Source: Thermoplasmata archaeon
Lineage (GTDB): Archaea > Thermoplasmatota > JAKEGO01
Length of the DNA stretch: 8,916 bases
Reading direction: 5' to 3'
NCBI GenBank assembly: GCA_022615805.1
Contig: JAKEGO010000027.1
Coordinates: 1-8,916, forward strand
Numbering within the stretch: the first letter of the stretch is position 1; each line of letters starts with the position of its first letter. The notes under the pieces were generated by a model that was not told the DNA's origin, searched no databases, and was given only the letters and a program-made list of their open reading frames with translations. Shown here piece by piece: positions 6,545 through 8,916 of this stretch. Position numbers and translations under genes: made by a program.

Positions 6545-7650
6545 TAATTAAGAAGTATGCCCCATGAGTACTCGCTGTTGCCGGTCCAAGCGGCGGGGTC
6601 GTCCCGGTGGACCTTACCGTCGGCGTCGATGTGCTCGAGCTCGACGATCTCGGACGGGAACTCGTTGTAGAAGAACCGGTTGCGCCAGAGCTTGGTCCTC
6701 CTGAACTCGTACGTCGTCTTCGCGAGGGCACTCACCCTGACGCGGAGGCGCTCGTCCCCAATCGCCCCCGAGACCTCGAATCCTGGGAGCCCCCGCTCGT
6801 CACGGATGACCTTGAACTTGACGTGCTGGAACCGCATGACATCTTTGCCGTTCGTGGTATAGTGCAGGTTCCTGTTGATGAACCGGAAGCGGTTGTCCCA
6901 CGCGGGCTTGCATTCGGCCCTCCTTCGGAACATCAGCGGTCCGATGAAGCTCGTGAAGTACGTGAGGTAACCGCCGTTGTCCCTGTGGAACGTCCCCCAC
7001 AGCCACGGGATGGCGGGCGTGTTGAGGCATATGTGCTGCGCGTACAGCGTTCCCTCCACGCGCCGGGACTCCCCTCCCGCGGTCAACGAGCCCTTCGCGT
7101 CCACCTGGTACACCTTCATCTGGTCGAAGCCCATCCGCCTCGTGATGAGCGTCCTCTTGTAACCGACCGGCGGCGGCAGCGGGTCGATGTGGTCGATGTG
7201 GAGGTCGAAGTCCCCTGCGTCCCTGCAGAACCTGAGCTCGAACGAGCCGCGATCGAGGAGGTTCGTGACGTCGTCGGAGCGGATGCTGAACCCGCCTTCC
7301 CACATCCTCGTGTGAAAGCGCGACACGCGCGGGACCGTCTCGTGGAACCTCTCGCCATCCCAGAACCACCACGTGGACATGCCGTTGTAGGAGAAACTCT
7401 CCCTCGTGCCGCGGATGTCCGCCGCCGGACCCCATTCCTCGCCGTTCACGACGACCTTCGGGTAGGTCTTGGTGGTCCAGAAGGCGACGATCTGCTTCCT
7501 GACGCCGCCCTCCCTGAACATGAACATCCACCACCACCAGACGAAGCTGCCTTTCCTCCCGAAGACGCGGGCCGGAGGGAAGTCCTGCGCGAAGTCGAGC
7601 CGCTCCGGGTGGTCCCACGTCTCGACCGGCGTGAAGATGTGCTCTGTCAT
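6544..7650 (-). CDS. Tryptophan-rich protein of unknown function
   Basis: I do not recognise this 368-residue protein with confidence. It has 17 Trp (4.6%), including four in a row at 38-41 in SFVWWWWMFMF and the cluster STWWFWDGE at 92-100. It shows alternating hydrophobic and polar residues throughout, which suggests a mostly beta-sheet fold. There is no signal peptide, transmembrane helix or Cys pair pattern, so a soluble cytosolic protein is likely. The region GGESRRVEGTLYAQHICLN followed by WLWGTFHRDNGGYLTYF (192-231) loosely recalls the AttH/CrtC-type double-lipocalin hydratases, where a tightened turn precedes a Trp-rich strand; this is only a hint. The ATG at 7648-7650 has a good ribosome binding site eight bases upstream. 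It is the first gene of the operon with the HAD hydrolase and pcp, and ends SWGILLN with the TAA overlapping the next ATG. Confidence 0.85.
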   Translation of the reverse strand: MTEHIFTPVETWDHPERLDFAQDFPPARVFGRKGSFVWWWWMFMFREGGVRKQIVAFWTTKTYPKVVVNGEEWGPAADIRGTRESFSYNGMSTWWFWDGERFHETVPRVSRFHTRMWEGGFSIRSDDVTNLLDRGSFELRFCRDAGDFDLHIDHIDPLPPPVGYKRTLITRRMGFDQMKVYQVDAKGSLTAGGESRRVEGTLYAQHICLNTPAIPWLWGTFHRDNGGYLTYFTSFIGPLMFRRRAECKPAWDNRFRFINRNLHYTTNGKDVMRFQHVKFKVIRDERGLPGFEVSGAIGDERLRVRVSALAKTTYEFRRTKLWRNRFFYNEFPSEIVELEHIDADGKVHRDDPAAWTGNSEYSWGILLN

Positions 7651-7658
7651 CCCTGACT

Positions 7659-7663
7659 ACCTC
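7659..7663 (-). promoter_or_regulatory. Ribosome binding site of the tryptophan-rich gene
   Basis: Minus-strand GAGGT at 7663-7659 matches the core of the archaeal anti-Shine-Dalgarno complement, with eight bases between it and the ATG at 7650. It fixes the start of the operon's first gene. Confidence 0.6.
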
Positions 7664-7815
7664 TCATCGGTTGCCGGACCGGTCAGGCCCGAAGGAGCGC
7701 GCGGGACCGGGATACAATGCCATTTCGCACTCGCTGGACAGGAGAGCCATTTCCCTGGAGTCGATGGGAATGGACCGACTGACGGCGGGTCTGGATCGAT
7801 CGAAGGGGCACAATG

Positions 7816-7873
7816 CGAGGCCTCCAACGGACCCCCTAGGCAGATCAGGATAATGAACGTTGCGGAGGCCTCG
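7816..7873. repeat. Paired palindromic GAGGCCTC sites
   Basis: CGAGGCCTCC at 7816-7825 and its exact reverse complement GGAGGCCTCG at 7864-7873 are separated by 38 bases. Each contains the self-complementary octamer GAGGCCTC, and their centres lie 48 bases apart. Such paired palindromes can bind a dimeric regulator. The pair lies about 165 to 220 bases upstream of the operon's first gene. Confidence 0.4.
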
Positions 7874-8112
7874 GACGGTGCTGCTGACTCAGCGACCCAA
7901 GGTCTAGTCGGGATATTGTCCGAGACCCGGTCGGACCTGCCAGCCCGCATGGAAGACCTGGGGGGAGCGATCGATCATCGCGTCCGGTCCGCCTTGACTT
8001 GACAGCACCGCCTCGGGCTTTCCCGCCACCTGAGGTCCGGGAGATCCATGGATCGGATCATCTCAAGCCAGGGCCGTATCCTCTGGTTCGAAGGGGGGGG
8101 CACGGGTGCGTT

Positions 8113-8289
8113 GACCGATCGTTGCGTTCGATCCGCCAGGATCCGCTGTGTTGCACGATCCGTTGACATCTGGCCCGGCGATCCGTGAAATGACATCATC
8201 AGCCGGTCATTGCTGCTCGATCCTCATCATGAACTGTGATCCGATGACCAGATCATGCAACACAGCACCTGGATCGAAAGCGAGCGGTC
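8113..8289. repeat. Large imperfect palindrome (177 bp)
   Basis: The left arm 8113-8162 and the reverse complement of the right arm 8249-8289 align with 36 identical bases out of 41, with three gaps that each amount to three bases. The best blocks are GCTGTGTTGCA followed by a near-identical GATC segment (8145-8162 against 8249-8266, 16 of 18) and TTCGATCC. The outer arms are centred near 8201. An inner pair AATGAC (8189-8194) and GTCATT (8206-8211) is centred at 8200, so outer and inner repeats form one nested structure with an 11-base loop. It could be a long RNA hairpin downstream of the transglutaminase-like gene, a small non-autonomous mobile element with long terminal inverted repeats, or a protein-binding region. 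Confidence 0.65.
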
Positions 8290-8346
8290 CCTAAAAGCTA
8301 CAAGGCTCTGTATCGGACATCGCCGACCTTGGGCCGTGGCTCCATG

Positions 8347-8916
8347 TCAGTCGATCCGCCTTCTCTGGTTCCACTTCACGACGATGAATGCCGTCAGCAG
8401 GAGCGGGCCGATGAACATACCGACGAGTATCAGGTCCCTTGTGAGGGAGAGGTTCCGACGGTGGACCTCCTTGACGACGATCCTGTAATCCGTCGCGATG
8501 TCCGTGTTGCCGTATGGGTCGCTGTACTCGCCTCTCGTCAGGAAATGGATGCCATCGCCCCGGGTAAGGACGATGTGCCGGTCGTCGGAACGGGCGAAGT
8601 TGTCCACCATGTGCGACTGCCCCCACGTCGGATCGACGGGGATCCATCCGTGCGGCGGAAGGAAGAACTCCGCCCAACCGTGAGCGAACCTCGTGCTGTA
8701 AACGTCCGTACCCTCCTTGAACTCGTAACCCCATCCCGATATCCTCCTTGCGGGCACGCCGTTGGCCCTCATCAGGGCGACGAAGAGGTTGGCCATCTCC
8801 GCGGAGCCGCCCTCGCGGTTCTTCAGCGTCGTCGCCGCGTCCCGCTCTCCCGCCACCTGCTGGTAATAGATGTTGTCGACGACCCACCTGTAGGTGTTCC
8901 ATGCGATGTCGACCAA
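8347..8916 (-). CDS. Membrane-anchored transglutaminase-like protein, catalytic Cys replaced (partial)
   Basis: The frame is open to the window edge, so the N-terminus is missing and 189 residues are seen. Residues about 1-100 match the transglutaminase/protease core fold. The segment REGGSAEMANLFVALMRANG (34-53), followed by VPARRISGW (54-62), corresponds to the usual RxGxCxxxANLFxALxRAxGIPAR block. FAHGWAEFFLPPHGWIPVDP (77-96), followed by TWG, gives His79 and Asp95 of the triad. The cysteine position is Ser38 (codon TCC). After a beta-rich tail (100-155) comes one transmembrane helix at about 161-181 (LILVGMFIGPLLLTAFIVV) and the basic end KWNQRRRID. This places the core domain outside the cytoplasm and the tail inside. 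Family members with intact Cys are peptidases or crosslinking enzymes of the cell surface; with Ser the activity is doubtful and a binding or structural role is possible. The upstream part is needed to see further domains. Confidence 0.8.
   Translation of the reverse strand: MVDIAWNTYRWVVDNIYYQQVAGERDAATTLKNREGGSAEMANLFVALMRANGVPARRISGWGYEFKEGTDVYSTRFAHGWAEFFLPPHGWIPVDPTWGQSHMVDNFARSDDRHIVLTRGDGIHFLTRGEYSDPYGNTDIATDYRIVVKEVHRRNLSLTRDLILVGMFIGPLLLTAFIVVKWNQRRRID

Larger units (their letters stand above)
7651..8346. other. Gene-free, GATC-rich intergenic region
   Basis: No frame in this 696 bp stretch looks like a protein. The longest minus-strand frame (7950-7657) is Pro/Ser-rich with no family resemblance and its stop falls in the next gene's ribosome binding site. 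I counted 17 GATC tetramers here, 12 of them in 8041-8280, where about one per 256 bases is expected by chance. Inverted repeats are plentiful: GATCCATGGATC (8043-8054, a perfect 12-base palindrome), a GCGAT/ATCGC hairpin at 7967-7981, paired GAGGCCTC sites, and the large palindrome at 8113-8289. A direct repeat GCCATTTC occurs at 7719 and 7746. A weak AT-rich patch near 7708-7730 (ATTGTAT on the minus strand) might be the promoter of the tryptophan-rich gene. No clear tRNA or T-tract terminator was found. Confidence 0.6.

Noticed and set aside
7657..7950. A 97-codon minus-strand frame just upstream of the tryptophan-rich gene
   Set aside because: It is Pro/Ser/Ala-rich with no family resemblance or secondary-structure pattern. 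Its stop lies in the ribosome binding site of the next gene, and it looks like non-coding DNA.
8083..8101. A T-arm-like GGTTCGAA that suggested a tRNA
   Set aside because: The following G run has no matching C run about 65 bases upstream for an acceptor stem, and no anticodon or D arm can be drawn.
7975..8199. A 74-codon minus-strand frame in the intergenic region
   Set aside because: It runs through the left half of the large palindrome and has no recognisable protein features.
1..8916. CRISPR array, rRNA or tRNA genes
   Set aside because: No regularly spaced repeats, rRNA-like segments or tRNA cloverleaf were found on either strand by reading.

Overview
The window looks like a piece of a GC-rich archaeal chromosome. 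The evidence is frequent AGG and ATA codons, GTG starts, TATA-like promoter elements rather than -35/-10 pairs, and an archaeal/eukaryote-like flavour to the largest protein. A Thermoplasmatota-type archaeon would fit, but no rRNA or other marker gene is present, so the lineage is an inference. All confidently coding genes except the one at the left edge lie on the minus strand, so in transcription order the window reads from right to left.

Right edge (8916 to 8347): the C-terminal part of a membrane-anchored transglutaminase-fold protein whose catalytic cysteine position holds serine. It is followed by about 700 bp without a credible gene (8346 to 7651). This stretch is dense in GATC and in inverted repeats, including one large imperfect palindrome at 8113-8289.

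Middle (7650 to 5142): three genes with overlapping ends that form a tight operon. They are a tryptophan-rich protein of unknown function (7650-6544), a HAD-superfamily hydrolase (6544-5759, TAATG junction) and pyroglutamyl-peptidase I (5762-5142, GTGA junction). After a 182 bp gap come carA (4959-3874) and carB (3860-654). These encode the glutamine-hydrolysing and synthetase subunits of carbamoyl-phosphate synthetase, which supplies carbamoyl phosphate for pyrimidine and arginine synthesis. Both subunits resemble the animal CAD/CPS1 enzymes in many signature segments, more than they resemble E. coli CarAB. The gap before carA holds a weak TATA-like element and a short leader frame whose stop overlaps the carA start.

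Left edge (1 to about 600): a different composition and history. Positions 1-150 are the 3' end of a very AT-rich gene (about 25% G+C) on the plus strand, ending in a membrane helix. Positions 279-597 are a decayed, internally deleted DDE transposase, with a zinc-knuckle N-terminus joined out of frame to a C-terminal catalytic-domain remnant. The two together suggest the edge of a horizontally acquired segment converging on the carAB operon.

The most interesting points are the CAD/CPS1-like CarB with its eukaryote-type effector pocket, the uncharacterised three-gene overlapping operon, the large palindrome in the GATC-rich gap, and the Cys-to-Ser transglutaminase.
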